Of a stretch of DNA of 64,000 nt, positions 55,358 through 63,497 are shown one piece after another; position 1 is the stretch's first letter; each line of letters opens with the position of its first letter. Both the position numbers and the translations under genes were made by a program. The stretch comes from an uncultured Dehalococcoidia bacterium (GTDB lineage: Bacteria > Chloroflexota > Dehalococcoidia > Lucifugimonadales > CATOSD01), in the NCBI GenBank assembly GCA_951812395.1, contig CATOSD010000002.1, forward strand, positions 124,001-188,000. The letters run 5' to 3'. Under the pieces are notes generated by a model. It ran no database searches, was not told where the DNA came from, and worked only from the letters and a program-made list of their open reading frames with translations.

Positions 55358-57016
55358 CTACTCTATGGCAAGCTCCGGACCGATTTTGTAGTTTTCCAGG
55401 GGATGCGGAGTAAAGTTCTTGACCTGGTTGTTAGTGGCAGTTATCTGGTACGGGTTGATGATGTACACCACCGGAACGTCCTCTCCAACCAGGACCTGCA
55501 GGCGGCGGAAGATGTCCAATCTCCCCTCTGGATCCGGGGTCTGGTTGTATTGCCGGGCCAGCTCATTCACCTGGGGGTTACTGTACCGGTCCTGATTGGT
55601 GCCGGAAGGGGTGTAGAGCGAGGCAATGGCCCGGCTGAAATCCCCAAAGGGCGCGACGCCGTAGGAGTAAAAGGTGGCGTCAAAGTCGTTGGTGGCCACG
55701 GTGGTGTTGATGTCCGGGTAACTGATCAGACTGACTTCTATACCCACCTCCTGTAACTGGTCTTGGACGGCAATGGCGAGGGGTTCCAGCTCCGCCCGGC
55801 TGGGGTAGTGCACCAGGCTGAAAGCAAGACGCTGTCCGTCCTTGACCCGGATGCCATCGGCGCCTTCACTCCAGCCAGCACCGTCCAGCAGCGTCTGGGC
55901 TTGAGTCTGGTCATAACTCTGGGTAGCCACGATGCCGGGCAACCCCAGATTCTCCGGGCCCAGCCCGGAGGCAGGGGTGCCCACACCATCCATCACACCT
56001 TGAAGCAACGCGTCCCGGTCCACTGCCAGGGCGATGGCCCGGCGTACCTCAACCTCATCCAGAGGAGTGCGGGCGACGTTAAGGATGATGTCGTTTTGCC
56101 GCCCGAAGGGGAAAGTATGTACCTGAAACCCGGCTTGCCGGAGGGGAGCGACATCCGAGGGCAGCAGGGCATGGGCGATGTCCACATCGCCAGACTGAAG
56201 CGCTAGGACCCGGGTGGTAACATCTGGGATGCGTCGAATGTCTATCGTGGCAAGGCGGGGTGGGCCACCACGATAGTTTTCGTACGCTTGCAGGGTAATG
56301 GAAGTCCTTTCTATCCACTCAGACCCGATAAATGGCCCGGTGTAGACCGGTTCGTCGCCGGTGCTCTCCTTTTTGATGGCGAAGTTAAAGGACGCCAGGC
56401 TGTTGGGCAGTAGCGCCACGGGTACCGGGGTCTCCAGGGTCAGCGTCTGGCCGTTAGCGGTCAGCACAGTTTCTGGAGGGAAGATAGCGGCGGTGCCCGG
56501 CTGTTTGTCCCGGGACCGCTCCAGGGAAGTCTTGACGGCGTTGGCATCGACTTTGGACCCATCCCAGAAGGTAACGTCATCGCGGATAGTAACCCGCCAG
56601 GTCAGAGCGTCGACTTGCTCGAAGCCCGCAGCTACCCAGGGTTCCAGCGTCATCTGAGGAGTAACGCGCATTAACGCCTCGGCGATGCCATAGGACATAA
56701 GGCTGTAGCCTGCGAAACCTACATCGGCATCCAGAGAAGTGGGAAACTGGTTCTCCGCGACACGGAGCAGTCCTTGCGAGGAGCGGAGCATCGCAGCAGC
56801 GCCTGGTGTGTGATCAGGCGTGGCAATTGGCGCCGAGGAAGACTCAGCGGTTGGCGAGGGACTGGCGGTAAGCAATGGGGATGCCGTAGATTGAGTCGCC
56901 GGCGTTGTCGGCATGGTAGCTGCAGGAGTGTCCGCGCCGCCGCAGGCCACAGTCAGCAGCAGGAGCAGCACCGCCAGGGGGATGGAGAGTTTCAGAGTAT
57001 GCCATTGCTGGCTCAT
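55358..57016 (-). CDS. ABC transporter solute-binding lipoprotein, peptide/nickel (SBP family 5)
   Basis: A 552-residue lipoprotein with a signal peptide and lipobox (LAVLLLLLTVACGG), then a Thr/Pro/Ser-rich spacer to about residue 80. The SBP_bac_5 domain follows: SLMSYGIAEALMRVTPQMTL, EPWVAAGFEQVDALTWRVTIRDDVTFWDGSKVDANAVKTSLER, RRAIALAVDRDALLQGVMDG and DVPVVYIINPYQI. The short gate around the ligand site and the NikA-like spacing suggest nickel, metal-chelate or small-peptide binding rather than long peptides, but this cannot be fixed by eye. AAAAGGAG lies about 7 bases before the ATG at 57016. First gene of the operon. Confidence 0.92.
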   Translation of the reverse strand: MSQQWHTLKLSIPLAVLLLLLTVACGGADTPAATMPTTPATQSTASPLLTASPSPTAESSSAPIATPDHTPGAAAMLRSSQGLLRVAENQFPTSLDADVGFAGYSLMSYGIAEALMRVTPQMTLEPWVAAGFEQVDALTWRVTIRDDVTFWDGSKVDANAVKTSLERSRDKQPGTAAIFPPETVLTANGQTLTLETPVPVALLPNSLASFNFAIKKESTGDEPVYTGPFIGSEWIERTSITLQAYENYRGGPPRLATIDIRRIPDVTTRVLALQSGDVDIAHALLPSDVAPLRQAGFQVHTFPFGRQNDIILNVARTPLDEVEVRRAIALAVDRDALLQGVMDGVGTPASGLGPENLGLPGIVATQSYDQTQAQTLLDGAGWSEGADGIRVKDGQRLAFSLVHYPSRAELEPLAIAVQDQLQEVGIEVSLISYPDINTTVATNDFDATFYSYGVAPFGDFSRAIASLYTPSGTNQDRYSNPQVNELARQYNQTPDPEGRLDIFRRLQVLVGEDVPVVYIINPYQITATNNQVKNFTPHPLENYKIGPELAIE

Positions 57017-57035
57017 TACAGTATCTCCTTTTACT

Positions 57036-57117
57036 TGATATCTTATATCATTTGTGCGTCTAGACTTAGAGGCATGGCGAGTCCGCGTGGTCTCGCTCGT
57101 ATTGATATAAAGTATCG
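57036..57117 (-). promoter_or_regulatory. AT-rich control region with two operator-like palindromes
   Basis: TGATATCTTATATCA (57036-57050) is a perfect palindrome around a 3-base centre, about 20 bases upstream of the binding-protein ATG. A related TGATATAAAGTATCG lies at 57103-57117, and TATCGATA at 57113-57120. The region is far richer in A and T than its surroundings. A dimeric repressor, for example one sensing the transported metal or chelate, is a reasonable inference. Confidence 0.5.
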
Positions 57118-57180
57118 ATAACTATTCAGGGGGGCATTACATCAAGAACACGACAGCATGGCAAATCCTCTAGTGTTTCC

Positions 57181-57738
57181 CAAATCCACCGCCTAGTTGC
57201 AAAAGAAGGCCTCGTTGGAGCCGGTTGTAAGGCCGGCTATGCTGGTAGCTAACAGCAACAAGCCATCACCAACGAGGTGCGACTATTTTGCAGCAGACAA
57301 CGCTTCCTCTCCACTACGCAGGGGAGAACGAGTCCACGGGGATGACGGCGTTGTCGGGTCTGCCGGCATACCTGGACCTGGCGTATGTTGCCCGACTGGG
57401 GGCGTCGGTGCGCAGACACGTGGGAGTGAGAGAGGGCGCCCAACCCATGGCCTGCTCGTGAGTGCGCAACGCAGGATACACGCTCTGGCAGCCACGTTGC
57501 TCCGGGCCTGACTCTCCCCAGGAATCCACCCACACTCTAGGCGACTGAACCGAAGTCGTCGGATTCGCCGGGTCCAAAAGCCTCCCAAATCCCTCCAATT
57601 ACCCTATCAGGAACCGCCTCACGCCCCAAGGCCATGGCATCTACCTTCCCCACGCCAACTGACCGTCGCCAAAACCGCTCTGACATCCCCAGCTAAACCC
57701 CTCCGCCGCCAGCAACCGCCCGTTAGACGGTGGATCTG
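57181..57738 (+). mobile_element. IS-like element, copy 2 (right flank of the ABC-transporter block)
   Basis: About 555 bp with terminal ATCCACCGCCTA (57184-57195) and TAGACGGTGGAT (57724-57735). Nearly identical to copy 1 over about 480 bases. Here the transposase-like reading frame TTG 57288 to TGA 57461 is intact for 57 codons: LQQATLPLHYAGENESTGMT, then ALSGLPAYLDLAYVARLGAS. Copy 1 lacks one C in CTGGACCTGG. Neither copy holds a catalytic domain. Confidence 0.7.
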
Positions 57739-57791
57739 GGCCGCAATCCCCATCTTGACGCCAACGCCCCGCTCGAATACCATTTCTCCCG

Positions 57792-58448
57792 ATGTTCCTC
57801 GACCTTCACTCGCATTCCACTTCCTCCGACGACTCGCGCGCAACCGTGGAGCAGTTCGTCAAATGGGTGGGCGTGATTCGGCGCAAGGGCTTCCGCATCG
57901 ACGGATTCGTCCTCACCGAGCACCGCAAGTTCGACTTCGACAAGGACTACTCACAGCTCGCGCACGACAACGACCTGCTCATCCTCAAAGGCTCCGAGCT
58001 GGACACCAACTGCGGCCACTTTCTCGTCTACGGCGTAACCGAGGAGCTCACGTCGCGCATCAACTTCGCTGACGTGTCCATGGACGCGTCGACCCTCGTC
58101 AACACCGCGCTGGAGTGCGGCGGCTTCGCCGTGCCCGCCCATCCGGGACGCTTCGGCATCGGCTTCTGCGAGTTCGTCGACAACGGCTCCGACTTCAGCG
58201 CCGTCAGCGTCGTCGAGCACCTCAACGGCAGCAACCGCCCAGGCGAGCAGGAGCGGGCCGAGGAGTTGATAGCCCGCATGGGATACAGGACCATCGGCGG
58301 CAGCGACGCCCACTCCGTAAGCGCCATCGGCGCCTGCATGACCAGCTTCGACAACGCAATCACGGACGCCGCGGACCTGGTGCGCGAGCTGCGCGCCGGC
58401 GCGTTCCGCCCCGTCCGCCTGGAAGAGACCGCTTCACCCCCATCCTAA
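57792..58448 (+). CDS. PHP-domain metal-dependent phosphoesterase
   Basis: A 218-residue PHP protein. Metal ligands are visible as HSH (His6, His8) in LDLHSHST, Asp-Glu-type LTEHRK (near 40), Glu in LKGSELDT, VPAHPGRFG (His near 115) and the closing GGSDAHS (Asp, His). PHP enzymes hydrolyse phosphomonoesters or nucleotides; this short stand-alone type (TrpH/YciV-like) often acts on nucleotide or histidinol-phosphate-like substrates, but no specific assignment is possible. The last residues (ASPPS) and the stop TAA lie inside a family 1 palindromic repeat. It starts 54 bases after the IS-like copy 2. Confidence 0.88.
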   Translation: MFLDLHSHSTSSDDSRATVEQFVKWVGVIRRKGFRIDGFVLTEHRKFDFDKDYSQLAHDNDLLILKGSELDTNCGHFLVYGVTEELTSRINFADVSMDASTLVNTALECGGFAVPAHPGRFGIGFCEFVDNGSDFSAVSVVEHLNGSNRPGEQERAEELIARMGYRTIGGSDAHSVSAIGACMTSFDNAITDAADLVRELRAGAFRPVRLEETASPPS

Positions 58449-58475
58449 CCTTCCCCCATCGTGGGGGAAGGGACT
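58432..58475. repeat. Palindromic repeat (family 1) overlapping the PHP-gene stop
   Basis: TTCACCCCCATCCTAACCTT, then CCCCCATCGTGGGGGAAGGG. The TAA within CATCCTAACC ends the PHP gene. Confidence 0.88.
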
Positions 58476-58492
58476 TTAGAGGAGGAGAGGAT

Positions 58493-58960
58493 ATGACCAC
58501 TGACGCTGACATCGAATACGACCGCTCGCTGCTAGGCGTGGAGCACCCCGTGGGCACGTTTGAAGTGACCCAGGAGATGATCGTCGACTTCGCCAGGTCC
58601 ACCGGCGAGACCAACCCGGTGTACCTGGACGAGGAGCAGGCTGCCCAGTCGCGCTACGGCGGCATCATCGCGCCGCCCACGTTCTGCAACATCTTCATAT
58701 CCGGCGGCAAGCGCCCCGACCCCGGGATCAAGTTCGGCGACCTCTCCTTCTTCGCAGGACAGGCCATCGAGTCGCTGCAGCCCGTCCGCCCCGGCGACAC
58801 CCTCGAGGCCGCCACGCGGCTCAAGGAGGTGTACGCCAAAACGGGACGGTCCGGCAAGATGGTGTTCGCCGTGTGGGAGACCAGCCTCACCAACCAGAAG
58901 GACGAGACCGTCGCCCTTGTGCGCGAGTCCTTCGTGCGCAGGAACAGGAGCAGGCGATGA
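58493..58960 (+). CDS. MaoC-like hot-dog dehydratase, N-terminal-type (FAS1-like)
   Basis: A 155-residue protein of the MaoC/hydratase hot-dog fold. It has EMIVDFARSTGETNPVYLDE with the family Asn-Pro-x-Tyr, AAQSRYGGIIAPPTFCNIF and FFAGQAIESLQPVRPGDTLEA. It resembles the FAS1-like N-terminal half of (3R)-hydroxyacyl-ACP or acyl-CoA dehydratase pairs such as HadA, which often lack the catalytic Asp-His. The next gene, overlapping by 4 bases, is the complementary MaoC type, so the pair probably forms one heterodimeric enoyl-CoA/ACP hydratase. GGAGGAGAG lies 5 bases before the ATG. Confidence 0.85.
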   Translation: MTTDADIEYDRSLLGVEHPVGTFEVTQEMIVDFARSTGETNPVYLDEEQAAQSRYGGIIAPPTFCNIFISGGKRPDPGIKFGDLSFFAGQAIESLQPVRPGDTLEAATRLKEVYAKTGRSGKMVFAVWETSLTNQKDETVALVRESFVRRNRSRR

Positions 58961-59391
58961 CCGCGCTGTATTTCGAAGACGTCGAGATAGGCGACGACAT
59001 CGGCCCCGTCGAGCGCGTGGTGACCACCGAGGAGGTCGTCGCGTTCGGTAAGATCCGCCAGCAGGACACCGGCCCTAACCGCTTCAACGACGCCGAGGTT
59101 GCCAAAAGCGAAGGCCTGCCCGGCCCCATCGTCCCCGGCGCAATGAACATCGCAATCATGTCCCAGCTCATCACCGGCTGGTCGCCCAGCGTCACTCTCC
59201 GGCTGCTGGACGTGGTGTTCCGCCAGGTTGTGCCGCACAACAAGACGCTAACCCTCTCCGGCATTGTCACCGACACCAACGTCGTGGACGGCGAGGGCCA
59301 GGTGGAGTGCGACGTGTTCATGCAGAACGACGAGGGCACCCGCCTCGTGATCGCAAGGGCGGTCGCCGTGCTGCCCGCCAAGAGCGCGTAG
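58957..59391 (+). CDS. MaoC-like hydratase, second subunit type
   Basis: A 144-residue hot-dog protein: YFEDVEIGDDIGPVERVVTT, EEVVAFGKIRQQDTGPNRFN, LPGPIVPGAMNIAIMSQLIT, LRLLDVVFRQVVPHNKTLTL. The layout is MaoC-like, but the canonical catalytic Asp-x4-His of hydratase 2 (D-x-N-P-x-H) is replaced by DTGPNRFND. The active site is therefore unusual and the pair may bind rather than hydrate acyl groups. ATG overlaps the stop of the partner gene (ATGA), indicating translational coupling. CysC follows directly. Confidence 0.83.
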   Translation: MTALYFEDVEIGDDIGPVERVVTTEEVVAFGKIRQQDTGPNRFNDAEVAKSEGLPGPIVPGAMNIAIMSQLITGWSPSVTLRLLDVVFRQVVPHNKTLTLSGIVTDTNVVDGEGQVECDVFMQNDEGTRLVIARAVAVLPAKSA

Positions 59392-59943
<552 letters not shown>

Positions 59944-59977
59944 GCGCCACCTCCACCATGCCGACCGCCATCCCTAC

Positions 59978-60002
59978 CATTCCGAGCGTAGCCGAGGAAT
60001 CT
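59978..60002. repeat. Family 2 repeat
   Basis: CATTCCGAGCGTAGCCGAGG and AATCT, the same unit as at 50075-50101. Confidence 0.75.
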
Positions 60003-60158
60003 CGTGTCCGTAGAGCCACGCCGCCGATTCCCACAACGTGGCCTCAATTCGGCTTGGCAACGCATCCCAACATGCTTCAGCCTGATAGACGGCATTCGCA
60101 CGCCGGCGGCTCGTAGCGCCTGCCGATCAAATCAAACAATCTCGCAAGGAGACCCAAA

Positions 60159-61466
60159 TTGTCATTCGACTTCGTGCAGACGACCCCCAAGAGCGCGAGT
60201 AGCCTTGCACCCCACGCTCCGGCCCACCAGCTCGCCCTTGCCGCCGAGGCCGGCGACGCGCTAAGGGACGCCCGCGTGATCCACGTCAACTCTACCGCCG
60301 TAGGCGGCGGCGTGGCCGAGGTGCTCAAGAGCCTCACGCCGCTCATGTCCGACTGCGGCCCCGAGACCGACTGGATGGTCATCCACGGCACCGACGACTT
60401 TTTCGAGATAACCAAGCGACTCCACAACCTGCTCCAGGGCGCCGACGGCGAGCTGTCCCAGGGCGAGCTCGAGCGCTACGTGGCCCACAACGAGAACGTG
60501 GCCCGGCAGATCGCCGCCCACGGCGTCTCGCCCGACGTCTGGGTGCTGCACGACCCGCAGACGCTGCCTCTCGCCGCGCTGCTGCCCGCCGGCTCCCGAG
60601 TCATCTGGGTGTGCCACATCGACACGACGCTGCCCAACAGGCCCGTCATCGAGCAGCTCGTGCCGTTCATGCGGCAGGCGCACCGCGTCGTCGTCTCCCT
60701 GCCGCACTACGCTGTGCCCGACCTGGATCCCGCCGCCGTGCGCGTGATTCCGCCCGCCATCGACCCACTGCTGCCCAAGAACACGCCGCGCCCCGATGCG
60801 GACGTGCAGCGCACGCTGGCAGCCATGGGCCTGGACACCGGGCGTCCCCTGATGGCGCAGGTGTCGCGGTTCGACTACTGGAAGGACCCCTGGGGAGTGA
60901 TCGACGCCTATCGGGAGGCCAAACAGAGCGTGCCGGACGTCCAGCTTGCGCTTCTGGGCGTGATCGAGGCCAAGGACGACCCCGAAGCGTTCGACGTGCT
61001 GGAGACCGTCCGCGCCCACGCCGGCGCAGACCCCGACGTGCATCTCTACTCCGACCCCGCCGAGGCCGGCGAGCTCGAGGTGGGCGCGATCCAGCAGGGC
61101 GCGGACGTCGTGATTCAGAAGTCGTTGAGGGAGGGCTTTGGCCTGACCGTGACCGAGGCGATGTGGAAGGGCTCGCCGGTGATTGGCGGCAACTGCGGCG
61201 GCATACGCACGCAGATAACCGACGGGCGCACCGGATACCTCGTGGACTCGCCGTCGGAGTGCGCGCAGCGTGCCGTGGACCTGCTGCGGGAGCCGGAGGA
61301 GGCGCGCCGCATGGGACAGGCCGCGCGGGAGTCGGTCCGCGAGCGGTTCCTGATGTCGCGGGTGTTGGCAGACTACCTGTCGCTGGTGCGCGAGCTGGCG
61401 TCGCAGGCGTCGCCCAGCCCCAGACTGAACTTCAGCCACCCAACCTCAGCCGCCGCCGACTCGTAG
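60159..61466 (+). CDS. GT4 glycosyltransferase, trehalose-synthase (TreT)-like
   Basis: A GT-B fold glycosyltransferase of 435 residues. The N-terminal domain has VIHVNSTAVGGGVAEVLKSL (the TreT-type donor or acceptor loop) and VWVLHDPQTLPLAALLPAGSRVIWVCHID. The C-terminal domain has MAQVSRFDYWKDPWGVIDAYR (near 230-250) and the retaining-GT4 signature QKSLREGFGLTVTEAMWKGSPVIGGNCGGI, with the E-x7-E pair. The order fits trehalose glycosyltransferring synthases, which make trehalose from NDP-glucose and glucose; a related disaccharide is possible. TTG at 60159 has AAGGAG 8 bases upstream. Confidence 0.86.
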   Translation: MSFDFVQTTPKSASSLAPHAPAHQLALAAEAGDALRDARVIHVNSTAVGGGVAEVLKSLTPLMSDCGPETDWMVIHGTDDFFEITKRLHNLLQGADGELSQGELERYVAHNENVARQIAAHGVSPDVWVLHDPQTLPLAALLPAGSRVIWVCHIDTTLPNRPVIEQLVPFMRQAHRVVVSLPHYAVPDLDPAAVRVIPPAIDPLLPKNTPRPDADVQRTLAAMGLDTGRPLMAQVSRFDYWKDPWGVIDAYREAKQSVPDVQLALLGVIEAKDDPEAFDVLETVRAHAGADPDVHLYSDPAEAGELEVGAIQQGADVVIQKSLREGFGLTVTEAMWKGSPVIGGNCGGIRTQITDGRTGYLVDSPSECAQRAVDLLREPEEARRMGQAARESVRERFLMSRVLADYLSLVRELASQASPSPRLNFSHPTSAAADS

Positions 61467-61512
61467 AGGATGACTCCTCAACTGTGATTCCGAACGCGGC
61501 GTCCTTTGCCTG

Positions 61513-61548
61513 CAATTCCGAGCACAGCGCAGCGAAGTCGAGGAATGC
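61513..61548. repeat. Family 2 repeat, variant
   Basis: CAATTCCGAGCACAGCGCAG followed by CGAAGTCGAGGAATG, a longer-loop version of the unit at 59978. Confidence 0.6.
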
Positions 61549-61572
61549 AGAGCTTTTGCCGGCAACAAGGTC

Positions 61573-61601
61573 TTGATGTAATCGTACATCCGTGCTATTC
61601 T
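61573..61601 (+). promoter_or_regulatory. Conserved promoter core E
   Basis: TTGATG (61573-61578), 17-base spacer ending CGTACATCCGTGC, then TATTCT (61596-61601). It points at the M20 peptidase gene 409 bases downstream. The leader begins with a perfect 20-base palindrome GCGACTCGTCGACGAGTCGC (61617-61636). Further on, the 61749-61793 segment shares CCCAG-T/C-TA and GCATGAGACAC with module D. Confidence 0.65.
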
Positions 61602-62009
61602 TCCCGTGACGAGTTAGCGACTCGTCGACGAGTCGCCACGGATGCGGCAGTAAAGTTCTCCTGCCGGCTGTCTCGTTTCAGCCACAATCACTCGCTGCGA
61701 TGTCCAAGTCCGTATTCGCCGGGTCGTCCAAGCGGCTCACACGTCGAGCATCCCAGTTATGGGACGAGGCGAATAAGACGGCATGAGACACACTCCGAGG
61801 AATTCCTCACTCTGTGGGATCCTGAGGGCCATCCGCCGATTTCGCCATCCCCGCTCAGGCGGGAACCCAGAAAGGCCGGGACGTGGGCGCGGCACGCCCG
61901 AACGCCTAACGCGGGACTCGCGTCTTCACTCTACTGGCGGGCGCGGGCGCGCTTTGCTAAAATCGCACCGTCTCCCAGACAGCCCAAGCGACATCACCCA
62001 GGAGCCGCC

Positions 62010-63338
62010 ATGCCCACCACGCAAGAGCTCAAAGCCAGGGTCCAGTCCGAAATCGACCGCCGGGGCCAGGACCTGATAGCGACCACCAAGCACATTCTCA
62101 ACAACCCCGAACCCGGCTTCCGCGAGGTCAAGACCGCCCGCACCGTGGCCCAGAACTTCCAGGCCATGGGCATTCCTTACGAAGAGGGCATCGGCATCAC
62201 CGGGCTCAAGGGTATGCTGAATGGCGGCTCGTCCGGTCCCACCGTGGCGGTCATGGGCGAGCTCGACTCCCTCAAGGTGCTGGGCCACCCCCACGCCGAC
62301 CCCGACACCACCGCCGCCCACGCCTGCGGCCACCACTGCCAGATAGGCATGATGTTGGCCGTCGCCGCCGGGCTCACCGGCTCCGGCGTGATGGACGACC
62401 TCGCAGGGCGCGTCGCGCTCATAGCCGTCCCCGCCGAGGAGTACATCGAGATCGAGTTCAGGGACGACCTCCGCAGGGAGGGCAAGTTGGAGTTCCTGGG
62501 CGGCAAGCCGGAGTTCATCCGACTCGGCGCGCTCGATGACGTGGACCTCGCGATGATGACCCACACCTCCAGCAACAGCGACGAGGGCAAGCTCGCCATA
62601 GGCGGCACCAACAACGGCATCGTCGCCAAGCGCATCCAGTTCAACGGTCGCGCCTCCCACGCCGGCGGCGCGCCCCACGCCGGCGTCAACGCCCTCAACG
62701 CCGCCATGATCGCGCTCAACGCCATCCACGCCCAGCGCGAGACCTACCGCGACCACGACACCATCCGCATCCACCCCATCATCACACGCGGCGGCGCGTC
62801 GGTGAACTCCGTGCCCGCCGACGTGCGCATGGAGACGTTCGTGCGCGGAAGGTCCGTTGAGGCCTTCCTCGCGGCCAGCGACAAGGTGGATCGCGCACTG
62901 CGCGCGGGCGCGATGGCCGTGGGCGGCAGCGTAGACATCACCACTCTGCCGGGCTACATGCCGATACAGAACGACGAGTCCATGCTCCAGCTCTACCGCG
63001 CCAACGCCGCCGGCCTGGTGGGCGAGGAAAACATCGTCCGACTCCAGCACCGCACCGGCTCCACCGACATGGGCGACGTCTCCCAGATTATGCCGATCAT
63101 CCACCCCTACGTGGTCGCGGCCACCGGCAGCGGCCACGGCGACGACTACGTGGTGCAGGACTACGAGCTCGGCGTGCTCACCGCCGCCAAGGCCATGGCC
63201 GCCACCGTAGTCGACCTGCTCGCGGACGGCGCGCGCCACGCCGGAGAGATTAAGGAGCGCTACCGCGCCCCGATGACCAAATCCGAATACCTGTCTGTCA
63301 TGCGCAGCATGCACAAAGAGGCCACCTACACCCGGTAG
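62010..63338 (+). CDS. M20-family (M20D-like) amidohydrolase/peptidase, first copy
   Basis: A zinc-dependent aminoacylase-like hydrolase of 442 residues. It has NPEPGFREVKTA at the start, GPTVAVMGELDSLKV (near 75-90), HACGHHCQIGMMLA (metal His and Cys, near 108-120), PAEEYIEIEF (catalytic/metal Glu pair), the dimerisation insert with FNGRASHAGGAPHAGVNALNA, and the late metal His in ATGSGHGDDY. The Cys in HACGHH is typical of the M20D/IAA-amidohydrolase and AbgA/B group, so N-acyl amino acids or p-aminobenzoyl-glutamate-type amides are likely substrates. CAGGAG precedes the ATG by 6 bases. A paralogue starts 160 bases downstream. Confidence 0.9.
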   Translation: MPTTQELKARVQSEIDRRGQDLIATTKHILNNPEPGFREVKTARTVAQNFQAMGIPYEEGIGITGLKGMLNGGSSGPTVAVMGELDSLKVLGHPHADPDTTAAHACGHHCQIGMMLAVAAGLTGSGVMDDLAGRVALIAVPAEEYIEIEFRDDLRREGKLEFLGGKPEFIRLGALDDVDLAMMTHTSSNSDEGKLAIGGTNNGIVAKRIQFNGRASHAGGAPHAGVNALNAAMIALNAIHAQRETYRDHDTIRIHPIITRGGASVNSVPADVRMETFVRGRSVEAFLAASDKVDRALRAGAMAVGGSVDITTLPGYMPIQNDESMLQLYRANAAGLVGEENIVRLQHRTGSTDMGDVSQIMPIIHPYVVAATGSGHGDDYVVQDYELGVLTAAKAMAATVVDLLADGARHAGEIKERYRAPMTKSEYLSVMRSMHKEATYTR

Positions 63339-63350
63339 CGTCCGTCCGCC

Positions 63351-63462
63351 AGTCCCTTCTCCCTCGAAGGGGGAAGGTTAGAGCTTGCCCCGCACTCGAT
63401 GCGGGAATAGGGTGAACATGCCGGTCCCTTCCCCTCGCGAGGGGAAGGTTAGGATGGGGGTG
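63351..63462. repeat. Two palindromic repeats (family 1)
   Basis: Copies at about 63351-63380 (AGTCCCTTCTCCCTCGAAGG, GGGAAGGTTAG) and 63424-63462 (GGTCCCTTCCCCTCGCGAGG, GGTTAGGATGGGGGTG), separated by GAGCTTGCCCCGCACTCGAT. They fill the gap between the two M20 genes. Confidence 0.85.
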
Positions 63463-63497
63463 CTGCCCCCGAATCAACGCAACCACCGGAGGGCGAA

